Positions 1 to 11,300 of a stretch of DNA of 64,000 bases are shown in pieces (position 1 is the stretch's first letter; each line of letters begins with the position of its first letter). The stretch spans positions 23,498,001 to 23,562,000 of the forward strand of contig NC_065872.1 of NCBI RefSeq assembly GCF_933775445.1. The letters are read 5' to 3'. The notes under the pieces were generated by a model. It saw nothing but the letters and a program-made list of their open reading frames with translations, ran no database searches and was not told the DNA's origin. The position numbers and the translations under genes were made by a program. The DNA comes from Argentina anserina. Taxonomy: Eukaryota > Streptophyta > Magnoliopsida > Rosales > Rosaceae.

Positions 1-308
1 CCTGTCCTTTTGTTAAAGCCTTTGATTTACCTTCTCTATGTGATTTGTACCCAATCATCGAAACTGTTTTAGATGTGTGTTCTGTAGTTAGTTCAAGCAC
101 TGACTTCCACTCGCTAAATCAGCACTTAATGTTGGCATAACTGAACTCAGTGCAATATTATAGAAAATGAAATACGTGAACCTGTTTATGTTGGCAAACT
201 GGTTTATTGTTACTCAAAACTCAAGTTGTGTAGTAGAAGTGTTTATCCATGTATTCATGTATAAAACTGTACTAGTTTAGTGTACTGAATTGCCTATATG
301 TTTCTCAG

Positions 309-437
309 GTGTTTGTGACAGATATGTGGTTTTGGTTCACTCCTGCATATTCAGAGGAGGATTTAAGACAGATACCAGCTCTTCAGGGGATGGATTATCC
401 AACATGGCATGAGTTGCATGCACTTCAGCAGTTATAA
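309..437 (+). CDS. 3'-terminal exon of an unidentified gene (partial)
   Basis: An open stretch follows a pyrimidine-rich TTTCTCAG acceptor and encodes about 42 residues, ending in TAA at 435-437. It is rich in W, F, Y, P and Q, with the segment MWFWFTPAYSEEDLRQIP near its start. An AATAAA at 662-667 about 225 bases downstream fits a polyadenylation signal. The upstream part of the gene lies outside the window, and bases 1-308 look like intron. I do not recognise the family. The acceptor and the coding-like composition support a real exon, but its frame cannot be checked against a preceding exon. Confidence 0.45.
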   Translation: MFVTDMWFWFTPAYSEEDLRQIPALQGMDYPTWHELHALQQL

Positions 438-1492
438 GTAACAATTGTATATGACGGACAAACTTGCATTTTTCCACTTTGTGTAAGGGCAACTATGATG
501 TGTTTCGTACTTGCAAGGTGCAATTCTTACCAGTTGTGCGTTAACCTGCAGGCAGAAGTAGTATATCAACTCCAGTTGTGCTTTTAGCGTGGGAGACATC
601 ATCGATTGAGTTTTAAGAGGAATGAAATTCTTTCATAGGTGATGCTGGCATTCTGAACACCAATAAATAGTTATACATTGAAATTTAGGTGGGATTGGTG
701 AGGATCCATGGATGCGTTAGTCTTTACATCTGTATAGTGGTGTATCCGCATCATACAGACTTTTTGTGTCATCTTTTTGTTGCCCGAGTGTGCCTTTGTA
801 GGCTTGTCACTGACAATGGGTTGCTCTCTGCCTTAGATGAAATGAGAATGTGATTATGATGATTATCATCTAAAGATCGATTGTTTACAGTGATACTTTA
901 TTAAGAGTGAGGAAAGAAATGCATTAGATACAGCTCAATTAACTATCAACAAATCAATATTAATAAAGAAACAATAATGTGCACAACCTCTTACAAAACA
1001 AAAAATTTGACTTAGTTCTCAAAAGATTTATGCATTTATCGGCACGAATCATCTTATAATATATATCCAACATATATGCTTGTAAAATAAAACACTTAGA
1101 ATTGATTTTCAGTCTCACACCAATTTCCAAAATAGTTTATCAAACACCCCAACTAATTTTTTTAACAACAGTTTCAAAAGCAATTCTGCTCACAACACAT
1201 CTGTGCCAAACTGGACCTAGGAATAGTTACTTTTACGGCAGCTTCTATGTGCCTTAAACTAATAGCAGCTACTACATTTAACAATAACTGACCGAAAGTA
1301 TGATTAATTACTAGAACTTGGGTTTGCTCACCATAATTGGATGGTGAAAAAATTGAGACGCCCAGTTGTACCTAGTTTCCTACCCAGCTCTATACTAGTT
1401 TTACACGTAGTTCCGCAGGCACTCCAAATCTGTGTGATATACATCAGCAGGTACTAAGACAACCTAAACTGCAATACATTCTATGTTGACCA
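438..1492. other. 3' UTR of the first gene and convergent intergenic space
   Basis: AT-rich, without coding-like frames. The left part holds the likely 3' UTR of the plus-strand gene, with AATAAA at 662-667. The right part should hold the 3' UTR of the minus-strand NEMP gene. No repeat or RNA gene was recognised. Confidence 0.5.
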
Positions 1493-4400
1493 CTACCATA
1501 GAAAACCACACCGATCCGTGCTACCCACGACATTCTCATCAGTAGAATCAGATTCACTTCCCACAGTTTCATCTGAACTATCGTTTGGAAGGATTTTTAT
1601 GCGGTCAGCATGCTCAATAACCCAATTGGTGAATTCAGGAGATGCTGCCCATTCTGCTAGAGCTTGTCGGGTTGATTCCCGTGTAAAATCATCCCACTCT
1701 TTCTTTGTGAACTTCTTTCGGCTTCGCATCTTATGGAAGGTTGAATAGTACTCATGTTGATTACATGTGCTAAAAGATGGCGACACAACACCTACAGTAA
1801 GCAAACAAGAACATCAACAGATGTGATATAGTAGGCTAGAACTTTGTAGGTTTTCTCAATTAATATTAGAACACCTGCATTGTCAGTACTAACCAGAATA
1901 TGCATAAAGTACCACAATAACAATCCATCATAAACAAAAATTATACCTCTAACAGGAGAATCAGACCAAGCAGATGCACCCCTTGTTCTGTTCCATGCCT
2001 CTAGTGGGCTGGACCTGCTAAGGAACTCTGGACTATGTCTTCCTTTCTGCGTTGAGGGACTCCCACTCGCATTACTAAACTCATTTCTGTTAAAAAATAA
2101 AAAAATTATGTCTTCATTGAAAAGCATACAACGAAAAAATCTGCCTCAAATATCACATAGAAATACCATGGAGACCACAATCCATTGAAAATTCAAAGAT
2201 TCTCTCAATTAATTTTCAAGGCTGCATCATTGTTCTACCAAATGTTTTTATAATTAGTGATTCATTTTCTGAATATGAGATAATTAGATTTGGCAAATTT
2301 ATTTTAAGGCAAATATAATGTTATGAAGAACATTAATTGAATGATGAATCACCAACGAATTCTCAATTCTACCTTAACATGGTTTAAACTAATTCCCAGT
2401 GTGATGCATTCATTTCTTCAATGTAAAGAAAGTACTTCAGGGAGAGAACGCATGACTTACATTCTGCAATGCCATTTTAGAGAACTGATAAATTTGCAGA
2501 TCACTGAGCAGGAAATCAACGCCCCAATAGCCAAAGGAGTATCGAGAGTGCTCTGGAAAAATATACAAAAAAAGGAATAACAGATAAGAAAGTGCAACAG
2601 CAATCACTGAGAGACTAATGAGAACGCTAAAAATGACAACTCCTCGAGGACTTCCAAATCCACAGTTTAATAAGCGTTTCAAATTGTAGTTGAAATGTTA
2701 TATTATTCAATATAGCAGTCCTTTGAGCCTTAATTTGAAAACCCTCATGGAGCCCTTATTTAAACAAAAGCATGGACAATGTGCTAGTATATAATACTAC
2801 TCAAGGGATCATGTGGGTCACAAGAGAAATGCAAATACGGAAAGGTTCGCATTAACTTTCTCCTAACAGGTAACTTGTGTACAGTCCAAATAATGCAAAT
2901 ATTGATTCTCAAAGGAACAAGTGTTTTATGTCTACTGAGAATATAACTATATATAAAAGCTAAATCAGAACACAAAGACATAATCATATCAAAAGATTAT
3001 TTCAATTATTCTTAGATAAGCTTAAAGCGAAAATTGCTCTGAAACTTTGACTGCATATGATCTAGGCACATACAGGCAGGACTGTACAATTCTTTCATCT
3101 GTAGAAAATACCCAAACCACTTATGTGTCTGCTGATGAGTACTTCCCTACAATGGGTTCATACATTCACATTGATACAGAAGCATATCAAACTCTATTTA
3201 ATTATTATATATTCAGCCAAGATGAACGCAATAGAAAACCTGAGAGATGAATGTGATTCCAAAAAAGCGGATTGCCCACATAGCAAATTGGGCTACAACA
3301 ATATCTACTGTTCCATCCTTTGAGATGAAAAGCTTCCTCCCAATCCAGAAACCTAGTGCAGCACCCGTAAGGATGATAGCCCCCAATAAAAATTTAGATA
3401 TCTGCAAGAAACAACAATGACAGGGTAACCAGGTAAGGCAATATACTATTGCGTGACACGAGACAGATGCAGATAAACTAATCTAGACCTTTATTCTGTC
3501 CAGCTTTATAATAACTATTATCATGTTGATATAGTTATCTCATTGAAAGCTAGTGATTTGCAAACATGCATGATAAGACCTCCTGGAAGCAATTATTGAT
3601 CAAAATGCCTGTTGGAGTAGCCAAAACCAAGGTGCTCTGAGAGCAGAGCAAAGTTTCAGATTCATGGAGCTATCAGGGACTCGGGTGATATAATTTTGGT
3701 GTCATTTTAAGTTGATGGGTTATTTGGTGAAGAAACTTGCAAGAAAAATAAAAGGAACATGATGATTCAGCAACTATATGTTGTTACTTAAAGAGACTGG
3801 AACCAAAATATTACCAAAATGAAGTATTTTGTTTCAATTAAAGTTGCTGATTACGCCTCAACTGAATATGCTTTTGTTTGCATTATGATAAAGAAAATGC
3901 AGCGTAGTAAACAGAACTTTAAAAATTGCTCTTTTGATTTTATTCATCAATGTTCTTGTTTTTAAATGTGAAATTGCCTTTTAACATAGCAAATCTGTTT
4001 GTGTGAGATTGAATCTGCTTGCCCTACCCTTCACTACAAAAAGTTATTTACATGGGGCTTGTGCATTTGTGCTTCTTGTTCTTTTGGTAAACAGGAATGA
4101 TGAAATGAAACAGAGAGGGTAGAAAGGCTCGGTGTAAGAGAAATGGCAGATATTCCTTAGCCAGGAAAGAAAGGGAAAAAGTTTTCATTTACTTTTCCTT
4201 TTACAACAAAAAATTATTAATAGAATAAATAATAATGATTCTGAAAATTTTTAATCGCCCAAGTACTCTAGCTTATTTACTCAAACTCAGAGGGTTTAGA
4301 ATGTTACATTTGCAAGAGCAAAGTTTGGACCTGTGGAAGCAGTTCAATATGTTTGCAGTATGTAATTAGCCCCAAAGATACATAAGGAGCTTATATAACT

Positions 4401-7400
4401 ATTTGCCAAATTCAACTCGAATATGCCTTTGTTCCTAACATAAGAGACAAAATCTAAAACACTCTAAAGTCTTCCAGGGCCATAAGCTCATGAACTAAAC
4501 GGTCTTCCCCATTTCCATCTGCTTGATTTTGTCTTTCTTTTTTCTTTTTCTTTTTTGTAACTGTTCCTCTCTATAATAATGTAAGAAACACTATGCAATG
4601 CTTCTAACCCCTATTCTGATATCTTTGTAGGCATTATGAGCCATCTCAAAAAGATGTTACTGATCCACATTTCAATTGGTGCACAAAACTAAGGCCATCT
4701 CAAACTGTTATGGTCAATAATCCATGGTCTAAAATTTTAGACCTTTTAAACGTACTACTCATCCAAGTAGTATGGTCTATAAATTTTCAGCACTCCAATA
4801 CTTTGGGATCTAAATTATGGACTCTAGTATACTCTACCGTCTTATCAAACTCTAATTACATTATCCAAGTGGTGGGTAAGTTGTTGCTCTCCTTTCCATG
4901 GTCTAAACCGAAGTCTACATTTAGACCAATCAATAGACTTTAAACCTTCATAAATGATATATATATAGGAGAATTTTCAGGTGCGGACGTCCGTACCTTA
5001 CGTAAGGTACGGATTTGCCAATTTCAGCGACGATAGGCTGCGACAGCGGGGCGAACCACGACAGCCGCACTCCCCACCTCTCGGCGGTTCGTCTGTGCCG
5101 GTCGGAGCTCCATCGGTGACCCACGGCGGCCGGAATCGCGAAATCGCCGGAATCTGCCCAGAAACTTGATTTTTGCAGATTCCGGCCGCCGTGGGTCACT
5201 GCTCGAGCTCCGGCCGGCACAGACGTGATTGCTGGGAGGTGGGTAATGTGGCCGTGATGGTCCGCACCTAAAACGGCTTGTATATATATATACATATTAT
5301 ACTAAGGGTACCCGATTATTTTGACCAACTAATCCCTAGGCTTCCTGCCTGAACCACAACATTTGGTTACTGAAAGCACTAGCAATTGCTAGGTGGGTAC
5401 CATGGGATAGGGTTGGACCCCAGACGACATGGGAAAAACCAAGTGTCTGGCCACTAGACCAACAACTCTCGGGTAACCCAAACAAACCGCTCATTGGAGG
5501 TGGGTTTGAAACAACAAGGGTCTAAATTTAGACTGTAAACCTACAATTGGAGAACGCCTAAGCCTCAATTCTGATTGTATTTCTGTGCCACAAGTCTTCC
5601 AAATAGGCGGAGCTAACCTCATTTACTTGGTCTGAAATTGTAAGGGGACTTGAGTATGGACTTGAGAATGAGTCGCACACTTGGTCCAAATCCAAGAAGA
5701 ATTAATTTATGATAAACAAAGAAGAGATTAAATCGACAAGGAAACTGACAATGAAGCTTTAATTTTACAAGGAGTTCTCTCTTGCCTGATCAATTCAACT
5801 CCTCATTATCCCTCTTTTACTCTCTTACTATTATGAGGGTTCTAGGTGTAGTTGATATTATTTATCCCAATTTTTCTCTACTCGTAGCATGAAGGTTGAG
5901 GGTGTAAATGGAATTGGTGTGTAACCAAACACCTTATGATCTCTTTGTATTCTCTTAAACCACTATAAATCTTGATTCTCTTATGCATTATACTGAATAT
6001 CGGTGGTATTCTCAAATTAGGATTCTGGTGCACCACCAGCTTCGTCATGCTAACCTGGCCTTTAGTCCATATTTATAGTTTTAAATTAAATATGGAAAGT
6101 ACACAATATTGGAATGTAACCCCTAGGATCGTAAATATTGACAGGAATATTCCAAGAGAAAGTCATTAAAACTAAAAGAAATGAGGAAAAATATTTACCA
6201 GATTATGCATGTCCTCGCTTATCCCAAAGTTTACAAGAATTGAATTTACCATGGCAGAGAAGTGATTAAAAAGATAAGATCCAATTCCAAGCTGAAAATG
6301 GAATGTAAGTTATAAGATAGCTTAACACAAATAAAGAAGTTAATCTAAAAAAAAAACAGAAGATTGGAGACAATTCTTACCACTGATCCATATAGAGTAA
6401 CAAGATACAAGAAGTTTTTTCTTCCAAATGGCAGCAATTTCATTCCCTACATGAATTATTTAAAACGTATTATGAATAACGCTACCTACGAATTTGCAAG
6501 CTAAAATCATAGATATATATGAAAAGCACAACTTCCCGGGAAAAAAAAAGATGCACATCAAAGTTTTTTTTTAGGAGAAAAGATCATGAATTACATAAAA
6601 TTAAGGGAAACAAATACAATTTTTCTTAAAACTGAGTTCTGAACAAGATTATAAAACCAAAGCATACAAAGCTGAAAAAAACTAAACTTCATCCCAGAGC
6701 TGTTCACCTAGTTGATATTACGGACTCACACACATACACAGAATTTGTGAGTGGTCAAGGACAAATGGAATGTGTGAAGTTGGCACCTGTTGGAAATACA
6801 GACGGGAACCAAAAGAGCTGATGAGCTCTTAAATTTTAATATCGTTGTTATTGCAGAAGTAGACATGCTCCGCAAAAACATGAACATAACCAAACTTATT
6901 CCTGGTACTGTGTAAACACCTTTTTTCTTTTTCTTTTTTTTTTTTAAAAAAAGGAGGAAAACATGACCTATAAGGATAGAAGTTAATAGTATAGGAAAGA
7001 AAAATATAAAGCTGAAAATAAAAGAAAAAAGAATCTAAAACGATATAAAACAGAAAAAGAAAAGATAAAGTACCTGGAAGAGAAGGAATATAATGACCAT
7101 AAAAACTCCTATAACCATTGAAGTGCTGTAATAAAAATGAACCCAATTACTGATGCTCGGTGCCAGCAATAGTAAACTGAAGCCGACTGCCAGAAACCAA
7201 AGGCGCCATTGCTGAGAAACTGCAGAGATAAAGTTAAGATTAATATCAAATCTCAAAAATGTTAGCTTTAAAGAACGAATTCAGCCGACTGTCATTTTAT
7301 TTTTGACAAGGGACCTTCTTCAACCGTGATGGTGGACGAGCCAAGAAAATCGCCAATGTACTTGACATCGATGTATCTTTCATCATAGGGGGACATGACA

Positions 7401-7960
7401 GCTTCCCATAGGCCATTATCAAGAGATTTCCACTCGTCCTTTCTACACTGACAGTGTCCAACCGAAGCATTACTGCAAATAGTCCACGGGGTCAATCAAA
7501 ACAAGCCACAGAAAAACGCGTATAATAATTGCATGTTCAGATTGTGTGGAGATATACAAGGCATTAGACTCACCCGTGAAAACAGACCTCAATTTTGCTA
7601 TGCAATCTCTCTGGGACTAGCACAGACGGAGACAGAGCAATCCGAAAGGAATTTGCATAGCTCCCAAGTTTGGATCTAGATATTCCAGAAACTCGAACCC
7701 GTTCACAAAACAAAGCATCTTTGGAGCCAGAAGGCCGTGCTGGGTTGACATCTACTTGTGGGTTTTCAATATCAATACCTGCAACAGAGTGGCAACTAAA
7801 GCTTTCAATAGACATCAAACCCTGAAAACCTAGCACTTGCTCCAGTTGAGAAAACCAAAGAAGCACTAACAAAACCTTTGAGAGTGATTCCGGAAGTTGA
7901 TGAACAGGAGAATGAAATTAAGAGACAGGAAACAACGAACGAGAGATGAACAAGGGTCAT
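1493..7960 (-). CDS. Nuclear envelope membrane protein, NEMP/TMEM194 (DUF2215) family
   Basis: Ten exons on the minus strand: 7960-7876, 7778-7574, 7472-7315, 7219-7074, 6446-6381, 6291-6199, 3401-3240, 2552-2461, 2086-1947 and 1791-1493. They join in frame to 481 residues. A signal peptide (about 1-24, core VVSCLLISFSCSS) precedes a luminal domain with paired Cys (GHCQC near residue 100). Five hydrophobic segments follow at about 154-170, 180-198, 210-226, 254-272 and 312-328. The conserved tail contains WDDFTRESTRQALAEWAASP. This order is that of NEMP proteins of the inner nuclear membrane; plant members were listed as DUF2215. The start is the first ATG and opens the signal peptide. Intron 6 is 2.8 kb and carries inserted repeats. 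Function in plants is inferred from the animal family. Confidence 0.87.
4693..5558. mobile_element. MITE-like element in NEMP intron 6, TAA target duplication
   Basis: The ends read GGCCATCTCAA on the left and, reverse-complemented, GGCGTTCTCCAA on the right. These are imperfect terminal inverted repeats of the common plant GGCCATCTCC type. TAA flanks both ends, at 4690-4692 and 5559-5561, as expected for Tourist/PIF-Harbinger elements. The inner sequence repeats the motif ggtctaaa(t)ttta near both ends. A second element has inserted at 4974-5274. No transposase is encoded. Confidence 0.6.
4974..5274. mobile_element. GC-rich foldback element nested in the MITE
   Basis: The ends are inverted copies, TTTTCAGGTGCGGAC on the left and GTCCGCACCTAAAAC on the right. 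Inside, about 65 bases centred on CTGTGCCGGTCGGAGCTC (left arm) recur inverted on the right arm through GACCCACGGCGGCCGGAATC, so the element can fold into a long hairpin. A short perfect palindrome, CCTTACGTAAGG, lies at about 4997-5008. Its GC content is far above that of the surrounding intron. AT-repeat tracts flank both sides, so the target duplication cannot be read. Confidence 0.65.
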
Positions 7961-8309
7961 TGCTACTCTCTCTAGAGTCGAGGGAAGTTTATTAAAATAT
8001 GCTTTCCGGTCTTCTCTGCCTATTTTAAGTTTTTGTTTTGTTTTTGGCCTTTGTTTATATTCTCAGCTTTTGTTTTTGTAAGGACTTCTCCTATGAAAAA
8101 AAAAACACATTTTAATCAGATAATTTATTTAAAAAGTCGGACAATATAACAAAATTAGAAATATCATTTAAATTTAAATTTCATATATATTTGAAATTAC
8201 TGCTGCTCTGTGCCCAGAAGGATATCATTTTTTAGCCACAGGGAAACCTGAGCTTCTCAGTCCCTAATGGTGTTCTAGTTTCCTTTTTTCTTCCAACTCC
8301 CTTGGTTAA
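7961..8309. promoter_or_regulatory. 349-bp shared head-to-head promoter of NEMP and EGY2
   Basis: The two start codons face away from each other across 349 bases, so both promoters and 5' UTRs must fit here. The centre, about 8000-8210, is T/A-rich with several A-runs. No clear TATA box in the correct position was seen for either gene. Confidence 0.55.
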
Positions 8310-11300
8310 ATGGGCACGCTCAGTAGCATCAGTTTCAACACCTTCCTCGATTTCAAATTAAAATACCCAGAATTTCCAACGAGATTTCAATCGAGCAAGA
8401 AAGCCAAGTACTCATGCTTGTTGTGCGGCGGCAGCATTAAGAGGGCCGCTGTTGTTGTGCCCAAGAGGCTAAGATGGCGATGTTATAGTACTTCCTCTAA
8501 CGACGAGGACAGAGAGGCTACTTCTACTAGTACCACCACCACCACCAACACCAACAAGTCTAAAGAAGAAGAAGAAGAAGCCGAAGACCCTGCTTCGCAC
8601 TCTTCCAGGGTACTTTCCTTTCTTTCTTCTCTGCCTTTCATCCTTCTGGGTTCATCTTCTGTGTTAGTACTTGTGTCTATGTCTGAGACTGAGCTCCTCA
8701 AGCTGTGCACATTTCATTATACTCGCACATGTGTTCCCTTTGCCTTCATAAACTGACTTGATTGGCATTCATTTTTTTCTATGTTTGTTATGGTATGTCT
8801 TGAGTGAAATGCTGTTCGTGGTTCCTGAGTGATATATATGCATATGCTCTTAGAACATTTGATTATGTTATATCTGATGTATCCATTTTTCCTTCAGCCC
8901 CCGCCTACATCACCACTCGGATCCGCGTACAATAATTTTCAAGTTGACTCTTTTAAACTGATGGAACTGCTTGGACCTGAGAAGGTTGATCCTGTTGATG
9001 TGAAGCTCATTAAGGAAAAGCTTTTCGGCTATTCAACGTTTTGGGTGACTAAAGAGGAGCCGTTTGGAGACCTTGGGGAGGGCATTCTTTTCCTTGGTAA
9101 TTTGAGGGCAAAGAGAGAAGAGGTATTTGCCAAATTCCAGACCCTGCTAGCTGAGGTTACAGGCAATAAGTACAACCTTTTTATGGTGGAGGAACCCAAT
9201 TCAGAAGATCTAGATCCACGTGGTGGGCCTCGTGTTAGCTTTGGCCTGCTCCGGAAAGAGGTGTCAGAACCAGGGGAAACAACACTTTGGCAATATGTAA
9301 TCGCGCTATTGTTATTTCTTCTAACAATTGGATCATCTGTGGAGTTAGGAATTGCATCTCAGGTATGCTATAATTTTCCTCCTTATTTTTCAAGTTGGTC
9401 TTCATTGATTTCTTTCTTTCTCAATTTAAATAAAGTATGTGCTTTCCTGTATTAATCAAACAGATAAACAGACTTCCACCAGAGGTTGTAAAGTATTTTA
9501 CAGATCCAAACGCTATTGACCCACCAGATATGGAGCTGCTATTCCCGTTTGTGGAGTCAGCTTTGCCCCTAGCTTATGGTGTTCTTGGGGTTTTGCTATT
9601 TCATGTAAGTAGATCTCTTCCTGTATCTTGATTTTCGTGTTATATATATATACCTATGTTTTTTACATGATTATATGTATAGAATGCCTATTAGGTTATT
9701 TATCCAAGTTTTTCATTTGTTTTCTGTAATCCTCTTTCTCCCTGTTATATATCACAGTTGTTCATTTAGTACCATCATGCTGAGGCCTAAGATAAACCAA
9801 AGTTGAATACTACATTGTTATGGATGATGTGGTGGTAATTGTATCCTCGTGTCTGTTGTTCAAGTTGACTGATGAGCTCAATTGTAAATATACTACAAAC
9901 AAGAATCTATATTATTTGGAAGCAACCAGCATAAAGAAAAAAAAACATTTATCCTACTGTTGCTGTTTTAGGCATTTTTATTGCAATTTGACATTTAATA
10001 AATTTTCTAAACTAAGTGCATCAGATCTTACATTTGAAGCCCGTCATAATGTCATATGACATATTCAAATTAATCAACTTGACTAGAAGTGTGAAAATAT
10101 AAGCGATAGCCAATGTCATGGTAAAGTATGCTAATTATGATTCCTCCAAATTCACACATGATTATGATAAAGTACATTTATTTCTGTCTGTCACTTATTT
10201 GCCAATTAGTAGCACGTGGAGATCTGTTATTCGGTAGTTGTGTGAGTATCACAAGTAGTTCATTTCTCTACCTATTCTTTTTCACATATACCTCCTCTAT
10301 ATTGTGTTCTCTCACTGATTTTCCTTTTCATATTCTTTAGCTGTTGTCAACCTTTTATATTCTGTCGACACCTTGAACTTGTTCTTTCTCTTTTGATATT
10401 AACAAAAGAACAGAGATATAGATATACCCTCATACCAAAGCTGCTTCCTACTCCATATATTATAAATCTGATTTCAATAAATTTATGTTTGGATTTATAT
10501 AACTATGATTATGATGATATCGATTAGTCAACTACTTGCAGGAAGTTGGGCATCTTCTGGCTGCTTTTCCGAAGAAAGTAAAACTCAGTATTCCTTACTT
10601 CATTCCTAATATTACACTTGGCAGCTTTGGCGCAATTACTCAGGTATCCTAACAATCCATGTATAGCAATTCAAAACATGTAGTGGTGCTTGATTGATTG
10701 TGTTTTTATTACTGCTTTATATAATCAATGTAGGAATCACTTCCCTGAATCAATTTAGCAGTGTTGGTGTAATAGATTGAGTTCGGTTGGGAAATAGGTA
10801 TCTTAGAGATTTCAACAGGTTATTTGTTATACTTTGATCCTTGGACCCATATATCATACAAAAGATATAGTTGCTAGTATAAACTTTATTAATATAGAGG
10901 TAGCAACATTTGGTATTTAGATTTATCTTTTTAATATATTTTTTTTATTCATAAAATTTTGCAAAACATAAATTTCCATTTACTTACATAACAGTGTACA
11001 GAAAGCCTAACAAGTCCACAACCGAGACATAGTCTACAGAGCCCATCCTTAACGGCAGAAAGGTGAAAACAGACAGCTTTCAGCTTGATAATAACAATAA
11101 CAGAAGAGACTTAAACTTCTAAAAATTGATCCATACGAACACCTTCTTTTGTAAATTGTAACTCAGGCTTTGTACAGAAAGCCTAACAAGTCCACAATCG
11201 AGACCTAGTCTACAGAGCCCATCCTTGATGGCAGAAGGGTGATAACAGACAGCTTTCAGCTTGATAATAACAATAACAGAAGAGACTTAAACTTCTAAAA

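Noticed and set aside
2553..2682. Hydrophobic open frame (NCGFGSPRGVVIFSVLISLSVI...) directly before NEMP exon 8
   Set aside because: It is open on the coding strand and looks like a membrane segment. But a strong acceptor (TTTTCCAG) splits it, and the reading STLDTPLAIGALISC after that site matches the family in another frame. T-rich intron sequence often translates as hydrophobic residues.
5395..5475. tRNA-like sequence (GGTGGGTACCATGGGATAGG...CCACTAGACCAACAACTC)
   Set aside because: No cloverleaf with a T-loop and acceptor stem could be drawn; it appears to be part of the MITE-like element.
8483..8710. 75-codon minus-strand frame over EGY2 exon 1
   Set aside because: Shadow of the Ser/Thr/Glu-rich transit-peptide exon; no motif and no splice context.
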